From: Casuarius casuarius | Taxonomy: Eukaryota > Chordata > Aves > Casuariiformes > Casuariidae | Reading direction: 5' to 3' | DNA length: 64,000 nt | NCBI GenBank assembly: GCA_003342895.1 | Contig: PTFA01000024.1 | Coordinates: forward strand, 1,258,932-1,322,931 | Part shown: positions 24,911 to 36,900 of the stretch, piece by piece | How the letters are laid out: the number at the start of each line of letters is the position of its first letter | Numbering within the stretch: position 1 is the stretch's first letter | Notes under the pieces: generated by a model | What the model saw: the letters and a program-made list of their open reading frames with translations, nothing else | What the model was told of the DNA's origin: nothing | The model's database searches: none | Position numbers and translations under genes: made by a program

Positions 24911-25157
24911 TCATTCTCTCCGAAGCATGCATAAAAGTTGCTGATAACTCTGGAGGAAGATCATGCAGTTTGCTTCTTTCAAGCGCTTTATCAGACGTTG
25001 AGGCAATGGCATCAAAAAGCTATCTTGCTTTCTTTCCAAGCCGAGGCTGTAATCTGCAAAGGCAGTGCTGTCACTGGACAAGGTTTGCAGGACTTGGTCT
25101 AAATAAGGAGCTTCAATGAAGCTCTCAATAATCTCGTCGCAGACATCACAAAGGGAG
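24911..25157 (-). pseudogene. coding-like open block ending in a stop, unknown
   Basis: On the minus strand 81 codons run open from an acceptor-like CAAATTTCAG (AG at 25159-25158) to TGA at 24913-24911. ATTAAA lies about 40 bases past the stop. The peptide includes DVCDEIIESFIEAPYLDQVL and LIKRLKEANCMIF and looks helical. Upstream on the same strand (about 25270-25400) another open run ends at a donor-like CCA|GTGAGT in the matching phase, which would leave an intron of about 110 bases. That intron is also open in another frame, so a frame-shifted gene remnant is an alternative. I do not recognise the protein. Chance cannot be excluded. Confidence 0.25.
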
Positions 25158-28039
25158 CTGAAATTTGCTTTGAGACCACAAATATGTCACCGCAGAGAAA
25201 ATTCGCTTTGGCCACAATTTCTGCTTCTGCATCAGCAGCACCCATGAATGGAGCGCCTTCCAAAACTCCCCAAACTCACTGGTCAGGATGCCTTGAAAAA
25301 TGGAGAAAGGGAATTCCATTAACAGACCTCAGGATCCACAGCTGTGCACCTCCCAGCTGCGGCGTCGGATCCCAACACCGACTTGCATCCTGTAGCTGAT
25401 CGCGGAGGCAGGTTAATTTGCCGCGGTTGCTGTATTTGCCAAACCCAGACCAACTAAGCTGAACATTAAAAACATCTTATCTGTGAAGTACGCAGTTGAC
25501 TGGTGAACACCAGTGGGCCAGGGTCAGCCAGGCATGCAGCATTTAATTTTTCTTGGAGGTGTATGCGTATTTGTTGGTGGTTCTCAAACAACCTTTTAGT
25601 TGATCATCAAATTTTTGTTCTCTTTAAGGCCTCAGTGACTTTCAGACACATTTCTGTGATAACACAGTCTGGCTTATTATTGTGCATTACTTGCTGGCAT
25701 TAACTGATTGATACGTTTCCTTCCAGCTCCCCTCAGTGTTGCTCTTCTAAGTCGTTTTGGTGCTTATGGTGCAACTATGTTTTCTGCTGAGCTGATGAGA
25801 AGGAAATAACTTCCTCAAAGAAACAAAGGTGGTGGGAGGTTTTTTGCTTCTCCCAGTGATTCAGTTAGCAGTAGTTTACAGCAAAATACCCTGCAGGTGG
25901 ATTTATCACTGACGGTGAAGCTCGATAGCCCATGTCCAATGTTAATATAACGTCGCCGATTATTTCCTGTTTTCTCCCTCCCCCCAAAAGAAAAAATGGT
26001 ATGTGCCAACCCAGCCTGTTGTCCCTAACCACGAGCGAAGAAGTGACTTACGTTTCCTAGACAAATTTTGTCGTCTCAATGTAAGAGTTTTTCTCTGTTC
26101 CTGTATAATGACTAGGGAATAACCAGTAGCACTTTCCAAGTGATGAAGAAAGCTCGCAGAGATAAACCACAGGTGTGGTAAATTACTCACTTGATAAAGT
26201 GTTTACAATTGAACCTTCTGTATGTGAGGAAAAATTTTTTGTGAATGAGAAACCACACGCTGTAAGTGGAAAAGGCAGTCTGTTTTTCTACCCACAGCAT
26301 AGGAAAGGGTGTTTTACGTAAAATTCTGTATAATCACTCGCAGATGTGAATTCCAAGCCAGCGGATAATTAGAACGATAACTGGAGAAGAACAGCCTACG
26401 TGAGTGTTAAATTCAGAATTTTTTAGGCGGATATCAAGCATCACCCCCGTTCCTGGGAGGGATCCTCTGCTCTGTCTCCTTCCTCAGCTACAGGGAGGGG
26501 AACTGTGACGTGAACGATCGTTGGGTCACCACACCACTTCTCAGTTTCAGACTATTTTTGTCATTTATGGGCTCATTTGCAGCTAGAGGTGGAATAGAAG
26601 TGGGTTTCCCACCCTGTGAAATATTTGGGGATTTTTGAAAAATTTCCCATTCTACTTGAGCAAAGTCATGGGCATTGAAAGTTTGGAGAAAATCGCAGTA
26701 ATCATGGGTTGCAAATGGCTAGACAGAGGGGCCAGAGCCTAGGACCTGGGGCTGTGATTCAAGTCAGCAGCTTGGCCTTGCTGAGACCCAGTGACCTGGA
26801 CTTGTGCTGCCCATATTCCCAAAAGCCCCTGCATCACCTGTCGTAATGTGATATCTCACCACAGATTTTATTGTCATCCTAAATTCACTCTCTCAAGGAA
26901 GCTTCAGCAGCCATTGGTGCCTTCTGGTGAGGTGCTTCAACAGGTTGGCATCTTCTGCCAAAATTAGTCTTGCTATCTAGTTCCTGGCCAGCAATAGATT
27001 TTGTACTCCTATACCTGTAAACTTTTGACTGACCACATCACCGGATTTCTCATGAGGAAATAGCAACACATGCACACCTATGGTTATTGAGTACCACTCT
27101 GACAACTTTAGTTATTTTTCTCTGGGATTTGGAGGAAAATACAGAATTGGTATGGATGAGGTCTCTTGATACCAGAGGATGAATAAGGAGAATATCTCAC
27201 TGATAGAAGCTGTTCTCAGTTGATCGACATGTTCACCACAAACAAAAGGTGTTTTTAGACCACCAAAAGCAGGATCATGGTTCATATTCCTCTGTATAGA
27301 GGACAAAGAAATGAATCTTTGGGGGAGATTTTATAGCTGGAAGATTGGAGGCCACACAGATATCCTGGGGGGCTACATTCTAATAATGAATAATTCCCTG
27401 ATCTGGAAATCTAAGACTGGTGTTTCAGTGACTGTGAAAAGACTTCAGAAGGATTACAAACGGTCAGTATCGTACTACGGCAAAAAGAGTGAATGCAAGT
27501 GCTGAACTCATTCATTAATGATAACTACTGAGGGGAAGCAGAAAGATATAAATTCCGCGTATGGTTTCACTACTGATTTTCTGAGTCTGCTTCAACTTTT
27601 CATTTCTTTAAAATAGCGAAATATTGCAAAGGATTTAAAGAACAGTTATAAGAAAATGTGCCTTTTGGTAAAAGCAAAACACTGAAGACTATTAAAGACT
27701 ACATTAAGCCTATGAAAGGGAGAAAGAAAAAACAACTAGATTGCAGTTTATGTGGAAAGTTGCACTAAAAGAAATGGCAGAATTCTTCAGTCAGGCAGAA
27801 GAAAGCACAACAAAGATCTACTTACTGTTACTAAAATCAGGAAATCCAGTTTGCCTTGAACTAGAAATAAGACAGCAGCTTACCAGACCAACGAGTATAA
27901 ATTACCACTTAAGGCTGCAAATGGAAACTGTCTGTTTCTTTCAAGCTTTATTTTACATTAACAGATATACAGATGCTGAATTCTGTGGTGCAATGAGATG
28001 TTACGAAGAAGCCAGACAAGATGCTCCAGAAGTTTTTAT

Positions 28040-29460
28040 ATCTATGAATCCTTTCCTATTGTTATGGCAAGACTGTTCCAGAATCTCTCATTCTGCCAGA
28101 AACCTTCTTCTAACTTTTGGTTTAAGTTCATTCATGGCCAGTTTATACCCCCTTCTTCTAGTAGTCATTTATTCTGTTAGCTTAAATGACTCTTACTGAA
28201 TTTGCTATTTTCCCACACTAAAGTAGTTCAGACCACATTTATGTCTTCTCTCAGCCTTTTCGTTTTTGAAGCTGAACCAGCCAAACTCTCCAAGACTTCT
28301 TTTATAAAATAGAAGCTCAATTCCCTTGCTCACCACAGTACTCCTTCTCTGGACTGTTTCTACATTGAACTCATCTTTATGGCACTGAGTTAACTTACAA
28401 CTGTACATTGGCATTATTCCCTTCCTCCCTCTCCTGGAAACATCTTGCCCAGTTTACCTTCACAGTTTCTATTTCTATCATGCATTGCCTTGATAGAGAC
28501 TTCCTGTGAAGAGCTAGTAGCACACCTGAGTTGTTCTCATCTCCCAAGGGACGTGCTCCCAGCTTCTCATGAGTGGAGTCCACATGCCTGACCTTGCACT
28601 TCCTACAATCACATTTCCTCCTATTTTATTAATCCCATTCTCAACTATTGTTAATCCCATTCTCAAGTAAATCAAGTTCTTCTCAGTTCAGCCTGTGTCC
28701 AATAAACCCAGGCTGCATTTTATCCTTTCACCTCCATATCTTTAATGGTTGATTATTTCATAATTTGTTCTAAACCCTTGCACACCACTCTTGTCAGTTA
28801 ACAAGTCTATAGCTGCCTAGCTTGTTATCTCTCCCTTCCTTAATGACAGCTATTACATTTGCTGTTCTCCAGTCTGATGGTGCTGTCTCTCATTCGACAG
28901 ATTGATTAAAATTTTTTCCTACTGCAGCTTCACTTTTATTTGCCCAGTTGTTCAGTTTGCTTCCTCAATGGGAGAAGCTTTGGCTCTGCCTTTTTGCTTC
29001 TGCTTTTACCTCAAAGGAGATCATTTCCATTGCTATCACTGTCAGCCATCCTGATGTTGCCTCCTGTTCTACATAGCAGCTGTCAAAATCATCTTGCTCA
29101 CCTACTGCCTTTGCCAGTGCTTCTTAACATCCTTGTCTGTATTAAACATTGAGATGAAGCATCTATATAATTTTTGGGCTATGCTATATACAGCTTTCCA
29201 GCCCAACCTTAACCTTACTCTGTGCCACCCTCACTTCTTTCCTTATGCTCATTGTGTTTACATGATTATGGTGTGTTTTGCTACTTTTCTGCCCCTGTCT
29301 TTACATGGAGTAATTTGGTGTGAAGATCTTTTTCCCACACCACTTTTTGACATCCAAGATGCAGTTATCACTGCTGATCAGCCCTTCTTTCTGTCCCTCA
29401 GGGCTCTGCTATTTCCTGCTGTTCTTTAGGGGGTGGCTATCTGGGTTGGCTGCCCTCGTC
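28040..29460 (-). mobile_element. ancient CR1-like LINE, antisense
   Basis: The plus strand carries, in order, diverged antisense phrases of the old amniote CR1 type: AACCTTCTTCTAACTTTTGG, TCTCTCAGCCTTTTCGTTTT, TTGAACTCATCTTTATGGC, CCTGACCTTGCACTTCCTAC, and CTGTTCTCCAGTCTGATGG from the reverse transcriptase region. A 17-base phrase (TTAATCCCATTCTCAA-type) is tandemly duplicated with a 22-base period at 28629. It is too decayed to encode protein. Confidence 0.6.
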
Positions 29461-29462
29461 AG

Positions 29463-30160
29463 CATAGAATCATAGAAAAGCTGAAGTTGGAGGGGAACTA
29501 TGGAGATATCTGGTCCAACCCTCTGCTGAAAGCAAAGCCTCAGGTTAGGTTATCCAGAGTCCTGTCAAGCTGAGTCCTGATTATTTCCAGCAAGGGAGAT
29601 TCCACCACTTCTTTAGGCGACCTTTTCGGATATTTCATTGTTCTCATGGTGAAGATCCCCCTGAAGCAACTTGTGCCTGTTGCCTCTTGTCCTGTAACCA
29701 TGCATCTGTGTGAAAAGAGTACCTCCATCTTCTCTGTAAGAACCTTACAGGTAGTGGAAGACTGTGAGTCTTCTCATCTCTAGGCTGGACAAAAGCAGTT
29801 TCTTCAACCTTTCTCCCTATGTCAAGGTCTCCAACCCCATAATTACCTTGCTGGCCCTCTGCTGGATCCTCTCCCATTCTTCAGTGTCTGGGGGGGAACA
29901 CCAAAACTGGGTGCACTATACCAGGTTTGACCTGACAAGTGCCGAGCAAAGTGGGAGTGATTACATCCTGTGATCTGCTGTACAGCCCAGGACAGTTTGC
30001 CTCCACTGCTGCAAGGATGCAATGCCCACTCATATTCAGCTGTCCACCAGGACCCCCAGGTCCTTTTCAGCAGAGTTATATCCCAGACGGTTATATTTTT
30101 CTTTTTTACTTAAATGCAAATGCTGAAGAATTTTGCACTTTAGACTTGCAGTAACTCCAG
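29463..30160 (-). mobile_element. CR1 LINE 3' part, antisense
   Basis: It begins with AGAATCATAGAAAAGCTGAAG and TCTGGTCCAACCCTCTGCTG, the antisense CR1 3' terminus. It continues with CACCACTTCTTTAGGCGACC, CTGCTGGATCCTCTCCCATTC and CCACCAGGACCCCCAGGTCC, which follow the antisense of the CR1 ORF2 end. It is better preserved than the flanking CR1-like DNA, consistent with a later insertion into it. Confidence 0.85.
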
Positions 30161-30269
30161 CCCTGCTTCACATTCACTTTCCTAAATTTTCAGACCCAGT
30201 GATTAGTTTGCTTAACTTAAAGTGTTTCTTTTTGAAATAAAAAGCCTTCGCTACAGACTTATCTTACCT

Positions 30270-30640
30270 GTAAAATTATAACACGTTGTTATTTAGTCTT
30301 TAATCAGAGAAATAACATCTCCCATAATGATACATTTCCCATTACTATTTACCTTTGCAATCATATTATTATTTTATTATATTTTATCTTCATCCAATGA
30401 GGCGTTCGAATAGCAGACTCCTAAGACAACTCAGAGGACTGGTTTTGCTATGGTATTTCACACAACCCCATTCTGTTTTATCATGATATTTATTTTGATG
30501 TTTTGACTATTCATTCGTTCAATAGCACACAAAATTTCTCCACCATCTCTGTTTTTACTTTTGCTTTTCCTAAATTTCGTCATTTGTGTTCCAGGCATGG
30601 CTGCTACTTTACTATTTTGTTTTCATTATTCTTACAGCAT
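30270..30640 (-). mobile_element. ancient CR1-like endonuclease-region fragment
   Basis: Antisense phrases AACATCTCCCATAATGATAC, TTTCCCATTACTATTTACC and CACCATCTCTGTTTTTAC resemble the endonuclease part of old amniote CR1 elements. It may be the 5' continuation of 28040-29460, split by the CR1 at 29463. Confidence 0.45.
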
Positions 30641-33600
30641 GTCTGACTTGCACAAAGACCTATCGACTACATAAACATGTGAATCCCAACAAAGCAGAAC
30701 CTTGTGATTCAAGAGGATTAGAAAACCCATGTGAATCCATTCCTTACTCAGATGATTTATATGTCATTATCACTGACCCTTTTAAAACACATTCCAACTT
30801 CCCTGGAAGCAAAGGAGGAACAGATGCATCCCACCACAGCCTCTCTTGAGTGTAGTTCGAGATGAAATGATAGGGATTATAGAAGTGTTTTAATAGGTTT
30901 CTGTGTGTGCCCAGGTAAGAGAAGATTCATGACTAAAGTAACTATTTTTAAACATGCAATCACTTCTCCCACGAATTTCTGTACCCCTGTCTGTGTACTT
31001 GTGTCTGATTACTCTGGTTAAAGATCTAGTATAAGACATATTTTATTTAATTCCTTGTTTTCTGTTCATTGGAACATTCAACTTCAGGGCAGAACATTTC
31101 AAAAACACCAGAAATAGTGCAAGATATCCTAAGTCTGCATTAGCAAGAGGAACAGTATAGTAGGAGCTGTTCTGTAAGTCAAACAGTTGCAGCTGATGGC
31201 CCAGCTTGCACACTGTGGGGTTTTTTGAGTTTACTTTGGACTAGCTCTAGGCCAGTCTGGTGGACTGAATGCCCTTTAGCAGCTGGAGCTGCTAGTTTCT
31301 CCGAGTTGCCAGGTGAGTTTCGGAGTACATCTTCCAGTTTAATTTTATCCAGAAGGAATCCACTTTGCAGGTCCAAGACTGTCTCCCAGTGCAACCTGAA
31401 GTGTGGTGATTGGGGATGATCATGAGAGTGGTTTTAAATGATGTGACAAAGATCAGCACTTCTGGAAACCATGATCTGATCCTGCAAAGTTTGATGCTTA
31501 ATTTTGCTCTTGTGAGCAGTTCCACAGAGGTTCACGTAATTACTCAGGCAAAAAGTAAAGCATGAGCATTAGTGTTTACACAGAAATCTGCATAAGGAAA
31601 GCTATCCAACTCCTTATAATATGTAACTCATACAGACACTTTAAAATATCCACATGTGGCCCCTGATTAGTAGAACAAACGTGTTGCTGCTAAGCTGTCA
31701 ATTTTAATGAAAGCTGAAAGGGCTAAATTAGTGGTGAGACTTATGATTCCTTCCCAAATTTGGATCAAATTATTGAATGCATTCAAAAGTTAACGATGGG
31801 GAAGGAATCGATAGAGAGTTAGAGAAATTGTCCAAGTTTCATTTCTTTAGGAAGAAGGTTGGCAACCTAGTCTGCCACATTACTTGCCTTTTGATTATTT
31901 TAAAACATGCTACCTGGGATTGTATTTTTTTCTCCTGTCTCTCTTTGTTTTATTCCCCTTTCAGAATCTTGCTTTGTTATAGATTGGGGCAGACACTCAA
32001 TAACATCTTCAAAAAAACAACAGACTATTACTTTTCCCATTTCTTTAGCTTTATAAATATTTACTATTAGCTCATTTGCTAAGGAAATCTTCACATCTCC
32101 TAAAGCAATCTGACTAGGTGTCCCTTCAGAGCACTGTGTATTTGCTAGTTTAGGCCTTTGAAAAAAATAAGATGTGTGACTTTAAAATAAAGTGCATCTA
32201 CACACGACCCGGAGTAGCTTTTCTATAGGCGGTCTTATTTCCTGTGGAGATGAAGAGGAAATGCACTTGGGGTGTGAAGCTTTCTTTAGTTTATTTTCTA
32301 GCTTCTAAAGAGCAAAGGTCTTGCATATTTCTTTCAGCATTAAATTCTGAATCTAACTGGAAAATTTTTGCAACCAAACTGTTCTCAGTTTTAAGTAAAA
32401 TGTCACCTGTGAATGGATTGCTTGTACGACTGCTTTTCTTGTGTGCTCACAAGTGTTCTGGAGGCAGGACTGAAACAGGTAGGACCAAATCTGCATACTG
32501 GTTTACTTTTTTTCTGTGAGTAAAGATGACTGGTTTGCTTAGTCACACAATTATGAATGGCACTAAAGAGTATGGCGGGCAAGGGGGAATCCCCACCAAA
32601 CAGTCTCCTGGAACATTTCAGAAGAAAGGATTGCATCACACAGAAGATTTCTGCTAGAAAACCTCCTGTGGACGTTTCCAAATGGTTATGACAAGAAATG
32701 TCCACTCCATAGGCTGTTTCCAAATATTTCATGGATATTTTCTTATTGATGCTTGCAATAGATCATTGAGTTAACCTCCACCATATGCCCACACCTACAC
32801 ACTTACGCTTACATGTATATACATCTTATTTAATTGTTATAAGCTGTGTAGTGGCTAACATGTGAAAATGATCAGATCTTAGCCCAAAAAGCTTGCATTC
32901 CAACTTAGAAAATGCAATAAGAAACAAAGGTATTACAGGATTGTTTTCACTAGTATTTTAGTCCAAATTTAAATATGCATATTAATTTTCAGCAAGAAAC
33001 ACATCTGTGTGATGAAGATTCTTAAACTGTGAAAAAAATGTAACTGTACAATGAGAACCTGATTTTTTTGCTAAAAATTAAACTAAAAAATTCTCCCGCA
33101 AATAAAAGCCAGCAACAGACAAAATCAACATACGAAGAAGGAATGAATCACAAAAGCCAACACATGGAGACAAGCAGTAAACATGTAGCAATAGGAAGAT
33201 GAATGGGGCTGCCTCACTGACAGGTGGAAAGTCTGAAAAAAATTGCCATTTTGAGATAATATTGAGAATGCATGGAAAATATGAGATGGATAGCACTGGA
33301 AATCATCGCTCCCTCATCAATCTGCAATGAACTTTCAGAAGAGTGCCTGCTGTTTTGGGAGGCTTTGTAAGCCACCCGTTGACGAGGTCAATGGAGACCC
33401 CTAATTGGTTTCACCCAGCGCACACAATAACTGACTGACAGATGATTAAAGATTTGCATCCTTTGGTTCTCTCTCTCTAAAATCAACACGGTCCTTTTGC
33501 CAAGGCACAGCAAGGGGGTGTCCTTAAGCTTGGACGCAGAAGTTCAGATGGCTTTCTGGCTTCTTTTGAAACTGGACGTGGTCCTATGAAAATGAAACTG

Positions 33601-36600
33601 AATAGTAGGCTGTGAAAATACAAGAGATGTCTCTGAGGGGGACAAATCGCATGTAGTGGAAGGCATGCTTTCATTTACTGGCCATCAGGGAAAGATGCCT
33701 TGAGCTCCTGGGGGAACCTAGACTCATATTTTGACAGGGGCTGATATCATGGTCGTTTCCTTTCTAACCGTGTTGCTGCTCCTGGTTGGCCCACTCTTCT
33801 CTCTGTGGGGTTTTGCTTCTTACAGACGTAGGAAGAAGCATAAAAATAATGCATGTTGGTATTCACACAGAGTTACATGCACACACGTATGCACATGTAT
33901 ATACACACCTAGATACATATTTTTATGAGAAAGCTTTTCTATTAATGTCAGCAAAGATGATAGACATATGCATATATATTCAGAGGAGATAGCTGACAGT
34001 CAGAACCAGAGAGTACAGCCAGGCCAAATTAGAGGGAATTAGGTTCTTCATGAATTAGTTCTCCTAAGATTGACTAAAATGTTACCTTAAAACTAATGGA
34101 AAAATTTGTGGAAATACTCGTGGAAACACTAGAGGGCTATCTTATTCAGAGCAGAGTTCTTAGGGATGAACCAGAAAACCTTGGAAGATCTTTTAGAGGA
34201 GAAATATATTTATAAGATATATCTTTCTTTTGTTGAAGACTTCACATCCCTCAAGGCACAAAGTCTCTTATCTGAAGTCAGTAAATTGTACTGATAGCAT
34301 GATAGCATTGTATGGATCACATTAAAAAACAAAAATATTAATGTTGTAGCTGCCATTACTGCCTACAAAGCCTGGCTGGAAGTATTCAAAAGTCTTTAGG
34401 AAGATCTTCAAAATACTTATGTTTAAATAGTAATTTGTTGTATTTGCCTTATTGGCTTTATTTGCCTCTTGTTTTCAATCTTTTCCCTGCAATCACAACG
34501 ATTAGAAAGTGATTACAAAAAAAATACCAACCCCCAAACTCTAAAATAAACCCCAAGGTCCATGAAATCACATAATGGAAGAAGCTGAGACTGAAAAGGA
34601 AACAAATACTGCACGATCATGATATAATGTTGAGAACTGTCAGTACTTCCGAAGGATATTATGGTGCTGGAAACAGAAAACTTTCAAGAGTAAGTGTTTT
34701 ATTCTTCTTGGAAGAGTGAAGAATGAAGAACTGGTGAAAATGAAAGGTTTTATGTGGAAAAAACGTAGAAATTCTGTGGTTATAGCACAGAAGGTATTTT
34801 ATGCAATGCCAGCCTTGCTTTGGGCTGCTGCTATGCCAACAGTTGTGCTGCTTTTCCATTGACATCATCTTTAAATAAAATTGAATAATATTTGGGATTT
34901 TCTTCCATGTTAATCAGGAGTGAGATATGTCAAAATACTCCAAACGATAGAAGTCTGGAGTAAGAATTCAAACCATGTTTCTCCATCACCATCTTTTACA
35001 ATGCCATCATTGTTTTTCTTACTTTACTACAAGGAAAAATCACATTTTAGGTTTGCATCTGCCTTTCTCATGGCTAGCTCACACTGGTCACTCATAGTCT
35101 CTTTATGATTCACATATCCAGACTGTGTTTTTTGGAGAGCTGAAAGAACAATTTTACCAACCTGAAATATGGCTCAATGTACAAAGCAGACCCTTTGGTC
35201 TCCATAACATATTCCTGTCCATGCACAATCGGCAGTTAGAAAATGTATGTTACAGATCTCTCTTTCCATTCTCCAAATTCCTCACATGCATTAGTGGAAG
35301 GGTCTTTCAAAGAAAGGGGAGGAAGACAATATTATGTTTATTTTTATAAATGAGGCAATTAACTGCTGCTAATGGTGACAGACCTCCAGAGATAAATATT
35401 TTATTGTCATGTCCACACACTCCACGAAATCATTTTTACTGGAGTCTTGAATAGGCGCATTATGCTATTACTGGTGTCTCTAGACAATACAGAACTGACA
35501 GTGATATATTTGGAAGTGGTCAAAAGCCCCACAGCAGTGTGTGAGAAAGACGAACCCAGAACAGTTACTCACAGACGGCAGGAACATTTGCTTGGGAGAA
35601 GAGGCTGCATGTTCAGGTCTTCAGTTTGAACATGGCCAGGCAAGGCAAAGGATTGAACTTGTTTTTCACATGTGGTGGATGAGTACTCAGGCATTGAAGG
35701 GGCAGTTGTTTCCTCTTACTAATTCAGAAAGTAATTATTAGTGTTTTGTGCGGAAAGGTTTTCCCATCCCATAAACTTTTTTCTATCCCACACAGGCTTA
35801 CCAAATTGAAATTCTCAAGAAGTATGAAAAATACGCTTTGTGTCAGTCAGAGTACCACGTTTTTAATAATTTTGAACTTACAGTCTAATCACTTCAAGTT
35901 GTATCCATTAGCTAATTATCTCTTCAGACATCTATTTGCCTCGGTGTCTACCAGCCACCACAGGTGCTAACTTCCACTTTCTTCCCATTCTTTGAAAGAC
36001 CAGTCAAATGGAATTTTGCGAATGGAAAGAGGAATCTATATGTTTTCTCATTCCTGATTGCGTACAAACAACAGTGTGTAATAGAAACCAAAGGTCTTCC
36101 TTGTGCCATATTTCAGGTTGGTACAAATTGGTTTTCCAATTCTCTCAAATAACATTTCTAAAATGTGCTCGGAATGGGCAGAATGTAACATTTTGTTTAG
36201 AAAACATGAAAACAGATCTTTTTGAGATTTTCAGAACTTCTCCCCCTCCCCAAAATAATAAAAAGAAAGACTGATGAAATCAATTCTCTTCCATGAAAAG
36301 TTTCTGTTTCAAGGGATCAGCATATCAAGTGGAAAAAAATATTTGTAGAATTCCCCCAAAACTCCACCTGTCTGCCTCAGAAAGAGAACGCATTTTGTAA
36401 CTCAGATTTATTTTTTTATAAATCAAAATAGCTGTTTTCTTGACAACATCATCCCTAAAGAAATTCAGCCTAGTGATCATCAGCTATTGGAAAGATCCTT
36501 TAAATCATAGACACCTAATGGTCCCAAGGGGTAGACAGCTCCACCTTTTACTGTGTGTAGTACTGATGAAACATATCCGTATCTATGGGGAATAGGTGGT

Positions 36601-36709
36601 CTTTTCTTTTCAGTAGGGAAAAGTGTTCATCATGTTGTGTGCTGATCTGGGTCAGTTACAAAGTCATGAATTCTGCTTATCCAGACATCTACTTTGCAAA
36701 TAGCTGTAA

Positions 36710-36900
36710 CGTGAATAATAATATTCACCAATTACGTAGCACTGCTACAATGTGCTAAGCAAACTTTAACCTCTTAAACTCCTTAATCCCCCCAGCATTG
36801 TGAAGGAGGAACAGAAGGAATTACTACATCTGCTTTATAGGAAAGTGAAACAAAGAGGTGAAGCATCATGCAAGGTCAGTACAAGAGCTCAGAGAGGTTG
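36710..36900 (-). repeat. ancient MIR-like SINE
   Basis: The plus strand follows the reverse complement of MIR: AATAATAATATTCACC, ACAATGTGCTAAGC, ACCTCTTAAACTCCTTAATCC, CATTGTGAAGGAGGAACAG, TCTGCTTTATAGGAAAGTG, AAACAAAGAGGTGAAGC and CATGCAAGGTCAGTAC. The order matches over nearly the whole consensus. Confidence 0.65.

Noticed and set aside
27311..27505. 64-codon frame ending in a Lys/Cys-rich tail that superficially recalls the IFN-gamma C-terminus.
   Set aside because: No similarity outside the last few residues and no other IFNG-like exon nearby.
27741..28199. 152-codon plus-strand open frame.
   Set aside because: Its second half overlaps the start of the decayed CR1-like LINE and its apparent start is a TTG; no family is recognised.
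33749..33860. Short plus-strand frame starting with a very hydrophobic, signal-peptide-like stretch, suggestive of a cytokine first exon.
   Set aside because: No downstream exons of any class II cytokine follow, and a hydrophobic run of this size arises easily in T-rich DNA.
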